Source: Nephrocerus scutellatus
Taxonomy: Eukaryota > Arthropoda > Insecta > Diptera > Pipunculidae
NCBI GenBank assembly: GCA_947095585.1
Contig: OX352762.1
Coordinates: 13,185,969-13,249,968 of the forward strand
DNA length: 64,000 nucleotides
Reading direction: 5' to 3'
The translations under genes and the position numbers were made by a program. The notes beneath the pieces are model-generated. The model saw nothing but the letters and a program-made list of their open reading frames with translations. It was not told the origin of the DNA and did no database searches. Every line of letters starts with the position of its first letter. Position 1 is the first letter of the stretch. Positions 52,538-64,000 of this stretch are shown here, piece after piece.

Positions 52538-53049
52538 TTCGTTGATATTGCAGCCTAATATATCTACCACCACAATTACCTAAGGCTAAAAAGAAGAAAG
52601 TCGGAACGTTTAAAGTACAATCTCTGTAAGGGACTTGACATGCCAATCCTCAGAGAGATACTTTTTCTCGTGGAGTTTAGAAAAGTTTAGAGACATCATT
52701 GTTATCCTCATATTTGGCGGATGTGGTGCCAGAGGTCAGGAGGTTTAGCATCCTACTACTTAATTACAATAAATCTACCTAAATTTGTAGCACCGGCCAT
52801 TCGACAGGGCAATAGAAAATGTGGAAATTATCAGTACAGTAGCAAGGAAGAGCTGACCAATTTCATTCAAGGAGCTTAATTTTAATTCTTAGACAACTCC
52901 GGGGTCAAGTACATGTACATCTTGCACCATTTTAGGAAACCTAAACATTTCTTAGCAGTTTAAGTGCTGGCGAATAAGTGATCGTACCAATGAAGCTTCT
53001 CGTTGACGTACATACTAAGTATTGTAAATTTGTAAGTTTCTTTAATGCA
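52538..53049. other. No gene recognised
   Basis: Spacer between SINE and LINE fragment. It may belong to the 3' part of the LINE at 53050, but no motif was readable. Confidence 0.35.
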
Positions 53050-53855
53050 AGTGACAGAAAGGTAGTTACTAGTCCAATTAAGCAGATAAAGGGGCATGAT
53101 GCCAGACTCTGTCAAATACATTGGAAATGTCGAGTGCAAAAACTAAGCTTTCGCCAAATTTTTGAACACACTGGTTACACTTTTTAGTTAGATGTGCCAT
53201 CTGATTACCTGTAGAATGTTGCCTTCGAAAGAGGCAAGAGAATACATGTCGCCTTTTATAGGAACAAGGGCAGGGGAACAAAGGCTGTTTTGTAATTCCA
53301 TGCGAAGACTCCAGAAGAATAAGAGAAATGTAAAAGCCTACGCAGCCTCTTCAAAAAACTATAGGAAGAATACCATCAGACCCGGCAGATGTATGAATGT
53401 TGAGATCATTTAATACTCTAGCTACTTGACGAGTACGAAAGTAGATCTTTTCCATAGAGGATTCGAGCCTTGAAAGCGCATGATCTTATCGATTTGATGG
53501 GCACAAGCAGGACAAAGGCTGTTTTCCAATTTCTTGGGAATACTGCAGATAATAAGAGAAATGGAACAGCTTATGTAAAGGTAATGATAATTGAAGAACA
53601 CTTCTTCAAATCGCTTGCGAGAATAACATCAGACCCAGCAGGTTGATGAGTTTTAAAATCATATAATAGTCTAGCTACTGTACGATCTCATCCATTGATT
53701 ATCCGACTTTTGAAATTACAGGCGCACAATCTGGTAGCTTTAAGATAGCTGCGAAGTGTGAAGCAAGCAGATTGACCTTGTCTATAGACAGTTTTGATTT
53801 TAAAGGTAGACGGAATTGACGACGAGTCATAAATTTTAATTCGCTTAACGAATGA
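53050..53855 (-). pseudogene. Jockey-like LINE RT N-terminal fragment (related to family E)
   Basis: Minus strand, mixed frames: LKSKLSIDKVNLLASHFAAILKLPD (53850-53700), DFKTHQPAGSDVILASDLKKCS (RT motif 0-1), FPRNWKTAFVLLVPIKS (motif 2), then FRRQHSTGNQMAHLTKKCNQCVQKFGESLVFALDISNVFDRVWHHAPLS (motif A; catalytic Asp in LDIS). It is truncated just after motif A, so YADD is missing. The SINE copy 7 lies at its 5' boundary. The motif A context (ALDISKAFDRVWH) is shared with the family E copy at 31540. Confidence 0.78.
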
Positions 53856-53860
53856 CCCGT

Positions 53861-54136
53861 GGGCATCGTGGTTCCAGTGGTTAGTGCGTTGGACTTCTGA
53901 GCATGAGCTTCAAGGTTCAAATCCCAGAAACACCAAAAATCTTTTTCACGGTCCCAACTCTGATGAATGTCTGATAACCTTCCGAGAGTAATAATTGTCA
54001 CGAAAAGCTTCTACAAGCGTCTTTCAGATACGGCACTAAGTTGTTGGTTCCTTTCTTTTGTGTGCAAAAAGAACATAATATCGCGAGAAGCTAGGCCCTG
54101 GACTATATTGGTCTGTGGCGCCAACTATTATCATTA
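53861..54136 (+). mobile_element. tRNA-derived SINE, copy 7
   Basis: GGTTCCAGTGGTTAGTGCGTTGGACTTCTGAGCATGAGC, then AGGTTCAAATCCCAG (perfect B box), AAAATCTTTTTCACGGTCCC, CCGAGAGTAATAATTGTCACG, AAAGCTTCT, GATACGGCACTAAGTTGTTGG, TGTGTGCAAAAAGAACATAATATCGCGAGAAGCTAGGCCC, GGTCTGTGGCGCC, ending ACTATTATCATTA. The anticodon-arm equivalent (GTTGGACTTCTGAGC) is the part that resembles tRNA-Arg(UCU). Confidence 0.85.
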
Positions 54137-56299
54137 ACCAACATCCCTGAATTCCTACTTCCTTTGGGACTTTGACTTATTTTTGGAATCTGACTCGTCT
54201 AAGGTTGACATTGCAATCTTTTCTGACCCATCTTAATTTTGTTTAGTTTTTAACAGTGGGTTTTCTTATAGTTACATCCCGGTTTCTAGTGACCTCTTTA
54301 CAGCAACTTTTTGTTCTATTGCCAATATTCACTATATCTGCTAACCTAGAGATTTTCAAGAAGAGTCTATTGCACCGTTACTTTTAGATATTTTGGTATC
54401 TAGCTATAAGTGAACTACTGGAAAAACATAACTCATTTATAAAAAAAATGTAAAACAAATTTTGAGTGTTTTGTATGTGTATTGAAAAACATTCGCTTCT
54501 ATAAGGTAATTTAAAAAAATTTAATTTTTCTAGCAACAAAATAGAGTAAAAAATAATAAAATTTTAAAAAATCTTGACAAATCTGTCAAAAACCATCGGT
54601 GTTGTTTAAGATATCAATCTACCGGTGTAATACTAGATAATAACAATTGTCATTTTTATTAATTTACGACCCTAGATATCTAGTTCACAAGTTATTAGAT
54701 TAGATTAGATTTTTACCAAAACGAATTCATCTGACCAAATGCGAAACTTACCTTGCACTCTCGTATAATCTGGTTCACTAATTCTGCGTCGCTAATTTGT
54801 AATTGTATTGAGAAAAGTACAAGGTGCAGTTTATCTGTATCTTTTGGATGCAGCTAACTGTAATGTATATTCGAGTATTTCAATTTGATACTGCAAATTA
54901 TTTTGCTGAGCACTACATTCACAGATGTACCTAATCCTGATGCACTATCTCCAGAGATTCCAAAAGTTTACTTAGCCTTAAGTGATAAATGCCTAAAAAT
55001 TATTTGTCTTTTCTATAAGCGTACGTACGATTGCATGTGCATGTACTGGGCAGAATACTTGTTGTACTCGTTCTACCGTTATAACTGATGGCAGAACACA
55101 AAACACAGTGAAAAGTCCGAATGCATTCGATGCAACAGCAGCATCATCATCACCAGGAAGAATCTTTTACTTTGTAAGAATCTTATTCATATTGAAATAG
55201 AAATATGGAACCGAGTATCTGCAGCGCATTAGATAAAAACCAGCTGAACAAGAACATAAACTGGAAATCCGAAGATAAACACAAACGAACGGATGGACAG
55301 CGAATGTCCAGATTAGTTGATGCACTCACTAAGTATTTGTATTGTATCTAGATGAAAATGAAGATTTTATGCTTCCGGAAAAACGAACAAAAAAATAATA
55401 ATTGTACTAACGCGCTATCGTGTGATGCGCGATGTGATGCACTTCGAAGCGCGGTTCTAAACAAACTAAACTCAGGTGAGTTTGAGGAACAAAACAAACA
55501 CCGTATCAGCGGATTCAGTCGGTCATCCGACGGTTAGTTCGTTCGTTCGTTCGCTCGAGTAATTCCACCTGGCTCAGTGACGTAAACACTGAGCACCGAC
55601 ATGGGCATAATTGAAGTGGATGGAGTTGGAAGTGTGGAAGCTAGTTCGGAATATTGTATCTATGGTTTGTTATGATAATGCTACATCAGGTGGAACATTG
55701 CGGTATAATTTGTTTGGATCGCATGACGGGCACGCATGCGCATTACACTTGTTTCATAGATGATAACAACAAGACACTCGAGAAAAGAAATGGAGATATA
55801 AATGAGTCGTTTGTGAATTGTGACTTGTGAGTCTTAAGTTGGAGAGAGATTTTTTATTATTTACAAATTCGGAGACTTCGGAGTCGTATTCGGAGCTTTT
55901 GTAAATAATATTATTATATGTATTATACAAGTAAATTATTAATACGTACTTAGGGTCGATTTTGAATTCTTTAATTCTGTGATCCTGAATATTGTATTTT
56001 AATGTCAAAATCGAAGATATTTCTGAAGTTATATTAAGCTTGTATTAACAAGAGCACCTAAATGGGGTAGGTAAAACTTATCGATCTACCGGATTTATTG
56101 GAAGTGGAAAAATTAAGGTTTTTTCAACACTGTTCGTTTAAAATTCCACGGCAGAGGGCTTTGTGGCAAACTAAAAGTCGTTGGAAAAAGTGTAGAGATA
56201 TTATTATGAAAGATCGACACTGTAAAGATAGACATTGTTGTCTTTAACGCTAATTCGGTAATTGATAACTAACAAATAAATGTCTATCAATATTATGCT
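54137..56299. other. No gene recognised
   Basis: About 2.1 kb of AT-rich sequence with a GATTA run (about 54697-54712) and a GTTC microsatellite (about 55536-55553). No coding signal was found. Confidence 0.45.
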
Positions 56300-58490
56300 T
56301 TAACGGCCTCACTGTCGTGTGCCATAAATCCAACCGCAAAGGACTTTCCGAGCAGGATCCTCTTCGCTCATGCGAGCTAGGTGTCGACATCGCTGTAACG
56401 CTCGTAGATCTCATCATTATAGAGTGTCCGAAATCGACCTTCCTCACATACGGAGCCAACAATTCTCCGTAAGAATTTTCTCTCGAACCCGACTAAGAGG
56501 TTAGAATGCTTTTTGCTAAGCACCCAAGTCTCGGATCCATATGTAAGTACACTGGTATGACCTTTGTCTTATATACCAGCAGCTTGGATGTTATTGTCCC
56601 CTTGTCGGAGCCCGTTATAGTTGTTGAATGGGATCCGGATATTTTTACTTGTCATGGTCAATCTACATAGTCATGCCAGTTCATTTGGGATACCGAATTC
56701 TCTCATGGCTTTATAAAGTTCTACTCCGGCTATGCTATCATAGGCGGCTTTAAAGTCTATAAAAAGATGGTGTAGTTAGTTTTGAAACTCTAGGTATATT
56801 GCTATCACCTAAGGGTGTAAGTCTGATCAGTAGTGGATTTGCCTTTGATGAAGCTACGGTGGTATGGACCAATGATAACTATAGCGTATGGTGCTATCCT
56901 GTCTTGAAGGATAGAGGAGAAAATCTTATACGCGGTACTCAACAACGTTATTCAACGATAATTGCTGAATGTTGTGATATCTCCTTTCTTATGTATTGAG
57001 CGCATCCTGTGCTCTTCGCCAGTCTTCTGGCATAGCTCTTCCTCCCATACTTGCACTATAAGTTCATGAATTGTTTGGTGTATTGCAGGGCCTCCTGTTT
57101 TAATTAGCTCTGCTGTGATAACATCAGATCCCAGGGCCTTATTATTTTTGAGCCGATTTATCGCTCTGCTAACTTCGTCTATGCTTGGTGGCGGCATAGC
57201 GTGTTCTTCGGTCATTTGTGGAGCCTTCAAATCCTCAGATAGCTGGCCATTAAGAAACTCATTAAAGTGATCTTCCCATCGCTCTAAGATGCCTTTCAAA
57301 ACGGCGATCAGCTAACCATCTTTGTCTTTGCAGTGTGTACGATGTATATTGCGTAATACCGCGGACTCTTTGATAGAACTTCTGCGCCTGGTGTGGTCCT
57401 CACTCTTTGTATTGTTTCTAGTTCATGGACGAGATTCTTTTCCCAGGCTGCTTTCTTTTGCCGGTGAACTATTTTTTCATATCTTCTGAGTTCTTTGTAT
57501 TCATCGTCGCATGCCCGCGTTCTATGAGACGTTCAGTCTCTATCTTACATTCATCATCGAACTAGTCGTTACTATCTCTACGACTACTGCCTAAGGTGGA
57601 GTCAGCAGTAGTAATGACAGTATTCTTAAGGCGTGTTCATTTCTCTTCTATGCCTGGCATCTCAGTCTCAGGACTTAATCTCCCTGCATTTAGGGCGAGT
57701 CCTATCGCTTGACCGTAGTTGTTTCTGGTCTCTTCATTGCGAATGGCAGCCGTGTTGACTCAAATCTGATTCGCGGATGCTGTCTTTCTTGACGATGCAA
57801 TCCGCGCTCGGAGCACTGCACCAACAAGATAGTGGTCCGAGTTGACGTTGGCACCTCGGTTCGTTCGTAGCGTCATCAGGTTCAGCTTGTGGCGGCGGTC
57901 TATCAACACGTGGTCTATCTCGTTGTGAGTGGCTCCATACCCAGGTGGCTTTGTGGATATTTTTACGCGCAAACCTTGTACTCGCAACGACCAAATTATT
58001 GCTTGCTGCCATCTCTATGACTCGTTGTCCATTGTCATTATTGTTCTCGTGTAAACTATGGGTGCCAATGTATTGCATAAATACTGGCTCCCTACCTATT
58101 TTGGCATTCATATCCCCTAGAATGATTTTTATGTCATACTGAGGATAGGCATGGAGTTACCGTTCGACTAATTCAAATAATTCTTCTTTTTCATCATCTG
58201 GGGAATCCACCTGTATGTTATGTCAGCCTTATGTGCAGCTCGAGCTCTATACAGTGAGCGAACGTTTCATAAGAAAATTCTTAAATCGTTTTCGTTGCCG
58301 TGGCCGTCGTCGTTCATCAGTGTATCCGAGGGTGATTTGGGGTTCCTTAATATGGTTTTTATACGGGCCAGGTTATTGGCCCCGCGCCAACCTTACTTTG
58401 AAGGGGCTAGCCCGATCATTTCGCTTTTCCTGTACTGGAGGTAAATTACCAGCTGCCACCACGTGGAAGTTTGATCGCACTTCCACCATT
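56300..58490 (-). mobile_element. LINE family A, near full-length but internally deleted copy
   Basis: Minus strand, with a well-defined 5' end: GTGGAAGTGCGATCAAACTTCC at about 58480, shared with the copy at 33236. Order from 5': leader, EEP (58110-57740: LGDMNAKIGREPVF, QYIGTHSLHENNNDNGQRVIEMAASNNLVVASTRFARKNIHKATW), linker (57700-57310), RT motif 0-2 (57299-56952: KGILERWEDHFNEFLNG, AINRLKNNKALGSDVITAELIKTGG), motif A region (56750), then C-terminal pieces to 56300. Motif B/YADD is deleted between about 56650 and 56590. The 3' UTR and tail are absent. Confidence 0.86.
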
Positions 58491-58984
58491 CCATTCCATA
58501 ATACAAACTAGGAGCCCGTTTATTCATAAAACGGACTGCAGCCACACTCGTTATCCTATAATCTTTCTATCATAATCATCATATTTGATTCTTCCACCTT
58601 TGTGCATTTTTCGTGTTAGCAAGCCTTAGACATTTTCTGTTATGCTAAGGTCTGGGAACAGGGTGCGGCCATGGTAAAAGCTTAAAAATATCACTGACAA
58701 CGAGCGATTTAAAAATGCGAACGATGTGTATGGAGCGTTGGCCTGTTGAAATCTCCATGAAAGTGGTCCAAAAAGATAGTCGATTTTCGGAAAACCTGAT
58801 TCCAATTCATCGTATTATTATTATTCTATAATAGCCCAAATCATTCTCTGTACTCATCCTATAAACCCAAAATCAATCTTTATTCATCCTGTAATACTAG
58901 AAGCATCCTATAATCATATTCTACACATCCCATAATTATCCTACATTCACTTTAATAAATAAATTAAAATAATTCTATAATCAT
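58491..58984. other. No gene recognised
   Basis: AT-rich, with loosely repeated ATCCTATAAT / CATCCTATAA motifs at about 58850-58990. No coding signal. Confidence 0.4.
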
Positions 58985-59080
58985 CCAAACTGGATGGCAT
59001 CTGTTGGACCGGTTGATCGATTTTTTGCGAAAAGTCAGGACAAGACCCCGTTTGTAGAGCCAAATATGATGATGATAATT
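58985..59080 (+). mobile_element. LINE family A, 3'-end-only copy
   Basis: GGATGGCATCTGTTGGACCGGTTGATCGATTTTTTGCG, then GTCAGGACAAGACCCCGTTTGTAGAGCCAAATATGATGATG, the last ~90 bp of family A including its ATG-repeat tail. Severely 5'-truncated insertion, the commonest outcome of LINE retrotransposition. Confidence 0.82.
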
Positions 59081-60359
59081 ATCCTAAACAAAACGTCGTC
59101 ATGGCAAAAGGTTTTCAAGATGTGACAGAACGTGACGTGCCATCGAGAGTTTACTCTTGACGCCACCACCTCATATCAATGCCGCTCCATTGTGCCAGGT
59201 GCAACTGCACCAACTGACCGGTGTTGCTGAAATGCATAATCGCAACTGCACTTCTAGTGACTTCGCTGTAAAAGTTCTTGTTCTTCTCTTTTCTATCTGC
59301 TTTGCAATCCTCTTCGGTTAATGATAGTCACTGATGGTCAGTGATCTCTGAGAATCGCCTCAAGTTTATTACCCTCTGATTTGCTGATTGTTGATCTGCT
59401 GTTTGTGCTCAGTGGCTCTAGATCTATGTGCTGTAGTGAAGAATTGCGTACTATCACTATGCGTACATATTTGGTCAGCTCCTGGGACTCCACCGCTCAT
59501 CCGCACTGTACGAAATCAATATGAAATAATTGCATTGCATTTAGATTTAAAAGATATGAAAATTATATTGCGATACTACCCGAACTGACCGGCAATTGGT
59601 TGTGATTAGATTTATCCAATAGAGACAGATAAGTAAATGTATGTCAGTATCTAGGAAGGTATATATGAATTGGAATTTATTTTTTTTTTGCTTTTAATTG
59701 CTTTTATTTGATAGCACTTCCTGGTTGTTAAAATCTGACTCAAAGGCGTCTGCCTATGCACCACATTCCACATTTTATAGAGAATTGCACAGCACGCAAC
59801 GAAAATTGTTCGCTTACGATTATTGGCCATTAGGTGGGGACTATAATTACTATTAATTAATTATTAAAAAATTGATAAATATGTACTCGTAAAACGTGTT
59901 TCTAAGCAATTTCATTTTAATTATAATGTTTTTATTTTAGCTTTTTCAATAAATCCATAATTAATGAAGAGGTCCAACACATGATTTATATTTTTTGTAT
60001 TATTTGTATATAAGAAAAGAGCGCGTGTTCAATGTAGTTGTTCAATCTCTAAAAAAAACTAGTTAAGTTAAAGTCTTAGTAATAATAAGCGCCATTTCGC
60101 CACTTTTACGACAAACCATTCAAAGGCACGTTCCCTTTCTGGTCGTAAAATTTCACTTACAACGGATTATGGCTTAAATATTAGTTACGAGTTTTTTTAT
60201 TACCTTCGTGAAGAACACACCCTTATGATTGTTACACAGGTGTATAATGTATTAATACACTTAACAACTAAGAAGTATAGCATGAGTATCATTGGAATGA
60301 GGGCTACTGTGTAAATCCTTAATGGTTAGGTTTCCTAAGACTTGTCCAGCCAGAAATGA
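59081..60359. other. No gene recognised
   Basis: AT-rich spacer; the few short frames are without motif. Confidence 0.45.
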
Positions 60360-61560
60360 GTGAAAGTGGAAAACTGTTGCCTGGTGGAACAGTAAAATTC
60401 AAAAGCTGCGCAAGCTCTCACGGAAGTTTTTAAATAGAGCCTTAAAAACAGAGACTTTTATAGGAGAAAACAGAAAGAATATAATACTAAAGTAAGGAAG
60501 ACTAAGCTCGACTTCTGCTGCGAAAGAAATGATCTGAGAGAAAGAGCAAAGTTCGGCAAAATCTTTAAGAAAGACAACAGAACTAAGTTCAACCCACTCA
60601 GGCAATCTGGTGGTACTTTTACTAACTTTACTTTTGCAGGAGGTCAATGATATTTTGCTCCAGACTCACTTTCCAGAGGAAGCAGAGTGTTAAGTGAGAT
60701 TAATATTCTCAACTTGGTACTGGATAAAAGAAATGTCACCAGATATGATTGGGATGTAGCAGGAAAGGTGGCTAGATCGGAGGCAATAGAATTCTCTATA
60801 TCGTTCTTCAACCGATTTTAAAAAACCGGATCCACCAAAATACCATATATCCAATAATGCTGAAACATGGTGGTAATAGACTTATAGAGGAGCTAACATT
60901 GATATATACATCTAGTCTGGCCCTTGGGTATGTTCCTACATATTTATGAAATGTAAGAGTAGCCTTTATTCCGAAACCGGGCAAAAGCGACTACCCACTA
61001 ACAAAAAGCTTCGGACCAATCAGCCTTTCCTAATTTGTGCTGAAAGGTATTGAGCGCTAAGATGAGATGAATATCATGTCGAATGTACTCAGAAGAAAAC
61101 CTAAATCAGCACGTATATCAACGTGGGAGATCATGTGAATATGCTCTTCATGATCTTGTTTCCAGGACTGAAAAGAGCAGGATGGACGGAATCTTCGCTA
61201 TAGGGGGGTGTTTGTTGATATTGTGCAACTCTGCTGAAAGGCACGGGGTGGAACCAACCTTAACCAGATAGATTCACTACATGCCTTTTCGCCGGCTTCT
61301 TCATACAGGGGAGAATATGGACGATAGAGTTACAGACGAAGTGGCTAGAGGATGCCCAAAAGGTGGAGTCCTTTCGCCGCTTCTGTGGGGCTTTGTTGTC
61401 GATTTTTTCTAGAAGAAGTTGATCAATTAGACACATATATATATACAAGCTATTGTGGATGATGTATGTCTTATCTCATGTAATAAATTCCTTTATGCCG
61501 CCAGTGTAAATCTACAGACTGCTCTAAATAGATTGGATAAGTAGTGTGGCAGAAGTGGAC
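60360..61560 (+). pseudogene. R1/LOA-like LINE RT remnant (family H)
   Basis: Plus-strand RT in mixed frames: VRVAFIPKPGKSDYPLTKSFGPISLS (about 60950-61030), FVLKGIER, NQHVYQRGRSCEYALHDLVSRTEKS (61083-61190), then RLHTGENMDDRVTDEVARGCPKGGVLSPLLWGFVVD (motif B, 61295-61405), VDDVCLISCN in place of YADDVCLI, and VNLQTALNRLDK. It belongs with family D and the RNase H fragment at 12765 by style (F.PKPGK, RGCPQGGVLSPLLW). Motif A is not readable and numerous stops occur. No EEP or RNase H part was found. Confidence 0.78.
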
Positions 61561-61574
61561 TCGTACGAATTTTT

Positions 61575-62700
61575 GTGGAAGACTTTTAGGAGGCGGGTCT
61601 TCAGGGATGTTCTTTTTGAGTCTTGTGGGGGTCAGGGAGTCTTGAGGTGATCTTGTCTCATATGTCATTCTGTCACGTTTTTTTCATTACAAATCTATTT
61701 TTTTTTTTGCATTTTTGGGGTAGGACTATTCGGTGGGTCTTTTGGTGGTCTTCGGGTGGGTCTTGAGGTAACATAATAGGGCCTTCAGGTGGGTCTTAAG
61801 GGAGTTTAAAGAGGGTTTTGAGTGGGATCTTGACTGGATTTTAAGGTCGTTTTGAGGGCGTCTTGAGATGATATTAAGGGAGTATTAAATGGGTTACTTG
61901 AGGCGGTCTTGAGGTTGGCCTTGAGGTAGTCTTGAGGGGATTCTTGAAGGCTCTTGAGGGTGGTGGTCTTGAGGCCCGTTTGGGGAAGTCTTTAGATAGT
62001 CTTTTTGCGGGTTTTGTGGGGGTGTGAGGAGAGTTTGATAGGGACTGGAGTGGGGTCCTGATAGGGGTCCTAACGTAGTCTTGTCTCGTCTCGTGAGGGG
62101 TAGTAATCTTGTCTTAACGGCGTATTGAGGTGATCCTGAGTGAGTCTTTAGGTAGTCTTGAGGGGGTCCCGAGAGGGTTTTGTGAGGATTTTTAGTGGGG
62201 TCTTGAGGGGTTATTTAAGTGGTCTTGAACGGATCCTGAAGTGATTTTGGGAGTGTCTTTAGTAGAGTCTTAGGAGGATTTTATGGGGGTTTTAAGGGAG
62301 TCTAAAAGGGGACTTGAGGGGTGGTGTCTAAGGAGGGTTTTGAGGGGTTCTGAAGGGATTGGGTGGAGTCTTGAAGGGGACTTAAGAAGTTTTTGAGGGT
62401 CGTGAGTGGAGTCTTGAGAGGGTCGTTAGGTGGTATTGGTATTGAGAGTCTTTTGAGTGGTTCTTAAGGGAATCTTAAGGAGGTTTTAGGGAGGGTTTTG
62501 TGGAGGTCTTAATGGTGTTAAAAGGGGGACTTAAGGGGGTTTGAGAGAGTATTGAGTGCGGTCTTAGGAGAGTTTTGGGAGGTTCTTAAGGGAAATTTGT
62601 GCAGGGTCTTGAGTGAGTTTTGATAGGGGTCTTGAGGGGTTCTAAGGTGGTCCTGAGTAGGTTCTTAAGAGGGTTTTGTGACGGTATTAAGGGAATCCTG
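61575..62700. repeat. G/T-rich degenerate minisatellite tract (~1.1 kb)
   Basis: The plus strand is built from degenerate 10-13 bp steps of GTCTTGAGGGG / GGGTTTTGAG / GGGTCTTAAG and is extremely poor in C, giving strong strand asymmetry for over 1 kb. It matches, in inverted orientation, the AC-rich tract at 36480-36860. Several G-runs of three or four bases within short distances could support G-quadruplexes. No coding potential. Confidence 0.8.
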
Positions 62701-64000
62701 TTTGCCTGCGTGCAGTTTTGTTCTTTAGCAGAACATCCTCTCTCCCCTATGGCAAATACTAATCTTTAATACATGCATCAAACATATGCGTTCATACACA
62801 CATGCTACTTATCTGATCTGATTTCTGGAGAACTTCCCTTAACATTACAGTAGTTATTTCTTCCTCTTCATCTGCACTAAGTAACTTTAAACCAAAGTCC
62901 ATTTGTCCGTCTGTCGTACTGCTAACTCTCTATACATCTGTCAGTTTATTCATCCCTCAGTCTGTCGGTTCGGTTCATCTGTTTGTATGTCTCTCTGGTA
63001 ATCTTGTTCCGAAATTTAGACTGAAGTTTCAATTTCATTATGAAATGTGCACCTTAACTTAAGTCAATTAGGTTTCACAAATGAACGGAAAGGTATGTCT
63101 GTCGGAAGCACATATTCAACAACAACAAAATGGCACAGAAAGAAAAAGTCTTTATAAATTTATTGTAATCGCAGCAAGTCGAAACCGAATCGCCACTTCT
63201 ACTACGAAAGACATACATTCCCTTCAGCCATTTTTAATTTAATATTCCCCCCTCAATAAACAAGTGATTAAGAAATAGAGATAAAGAAAAAATATTTCGT
63301 GCACGACACGGGGATTCCCCCGCTTTTTGAAACAAAGTTACCGCAGTTCTTCTTTTATTCGTTGTCGGACAGCTTTTTAGTATTCAACAAATGTTTGTCG
63401 GTTTGTCATTGTGGTAACACAAATACTCGCATAGAACTCATTGTAGGATATGCAGCACTAAGCAGGACTTAAGTGATGGTTTCATTCATCGGGGTAAGAA
63501 TCGAAACCAAAGCGAATTCTCATCAAAGTGCGGGCTTAGTTGCAAAAAATACTTATACTCACAATAATAAAAGACTAAAAATAATTTACATATACATTTT
63601 TATTAAAATACCAATTTAAGTGCATTATCGTGCTACAAACAAACCAACTGGACTTCTTGTGTGTGGAAGTGCGTCTGTATGTAGTACTCAGCTCACCCTA
63701 AAAGATCGCCGCCGTACAGAAATATAAATATGAATCTGTGTTTGGACTTTTATGCCTTTCTAGTCCCATCTTCTTTACCCCTTTTTCCAGTTAACTACTC
63801 CCGAAGTCACGTCACGTTATGGTGCAGATATAGTTAGAAGTGCATAGTCCACAGTCGCGTCTTCTTAGCGTCGAGGTCTCATAGGAAGACGACGTACAAA
63901 TATATACCAACAGGAAACCTAAACTTAAATTATGTGAACCTTCACTTTAAAAAATTCCTCGCATGACACGCCACTTAGTCAGTCGTCTGGAGAGTTTGAA
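62701..64000. other. No gene recognised
   Basis: Spacer to the window end with short pyrimidine-rich stretches (TCTGTC-type, about 62900-63000). No recognisable gene or repeat. Confidence 0.45.

Overview
The window looks like a gene-poor, repeat-rich stretch of an insect genome. Most likely it is a higher fly (Diptera, Brachycera). The basis is the tRNA-Glu and tRNA-Asp sequences, which match the Drosophila forms as I remember them, the AT-rich unique sequence, and the kinds of LINE, SINE, mariner and Helitron-like elements present. I cannot name the species; a tephritid-like fly is a guess. I found no convincing host protein-coding gene or spliced exon set. Nearly every recognisable coding stretch is a reverse transcriptase (RT), endonuclease (EEP) or RNase H remnant of a transposable element, usually broken by stops and frameshifts.

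Layout. 1-450 is a decayed Jockey/CR1-like LINE end. 1315-1386 is tRNA-Glu(UUC), minus strand. 1985-3910 holds two or more copies of an interspersed element built on a ~120 bp tandem unit. 4029-4099 is a tRNA-Asp copy lacking one base. 5250-6062 (LINE family B) and 7015-8725 (family C) are truncated LINEs. 10530-10980 is another Jockey/CR1-like end. 11412-12548 carries three tRNA-derived SINEs. 12765-13865 (minus) is the RNase H end of an R1/LOA-like LINE. 15882-16324 is a deleted mariner-like element with 29 bp terminal inverted repeats (TIRs). 17022-17565 is another ~120 bp-unit element and 17585-18660 a CR1-like LINE. 20000-22940 is the longest copy of LINE family A, the dominant family here (eight fragments). 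24900-26915 is a relatively well-preserved R1/LOA-like LINE, immediately followed by a heat-shock-type promoter motif with no gene attached. 28605-29845, 32438-33236, 35414-35777, 43688-45374, 48177-49770, 56300-58490 and 58985-59080 are further family A fragments. 30382-30453 is an intact tRNA-Asp. 31140-32437 is a Jockey/CR1-like RT. 34781-35360 is a LINE tail in a TTAGG-like target. 37011-38040 is a long imperfect inverted repeat. 39799-40150 is a candidate LTR. 46440-47912 is a second family B copy. 49994-50913 is a candidate non-autonomous Helitron. 51799-54136 has three SINEs and a Jockey-like RT fragment. 60360-61560 is another R1/LOA-like LINE, followed by ~1.1 kb of strand-asymmetric G/T-rich degenerate repeat.

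The parts do not form a pathway. The window reads as a graveyard of nested, mostly 5'-truncated or internally deleted elements in both orientations, with three tRNA loci as the only clearly functional genes. Letters A-H for LINE families are my own labels. Clade names (RTE, R1/LOA, Jockey, CR1) come from remembered motif patterns, not from a phylogeny.
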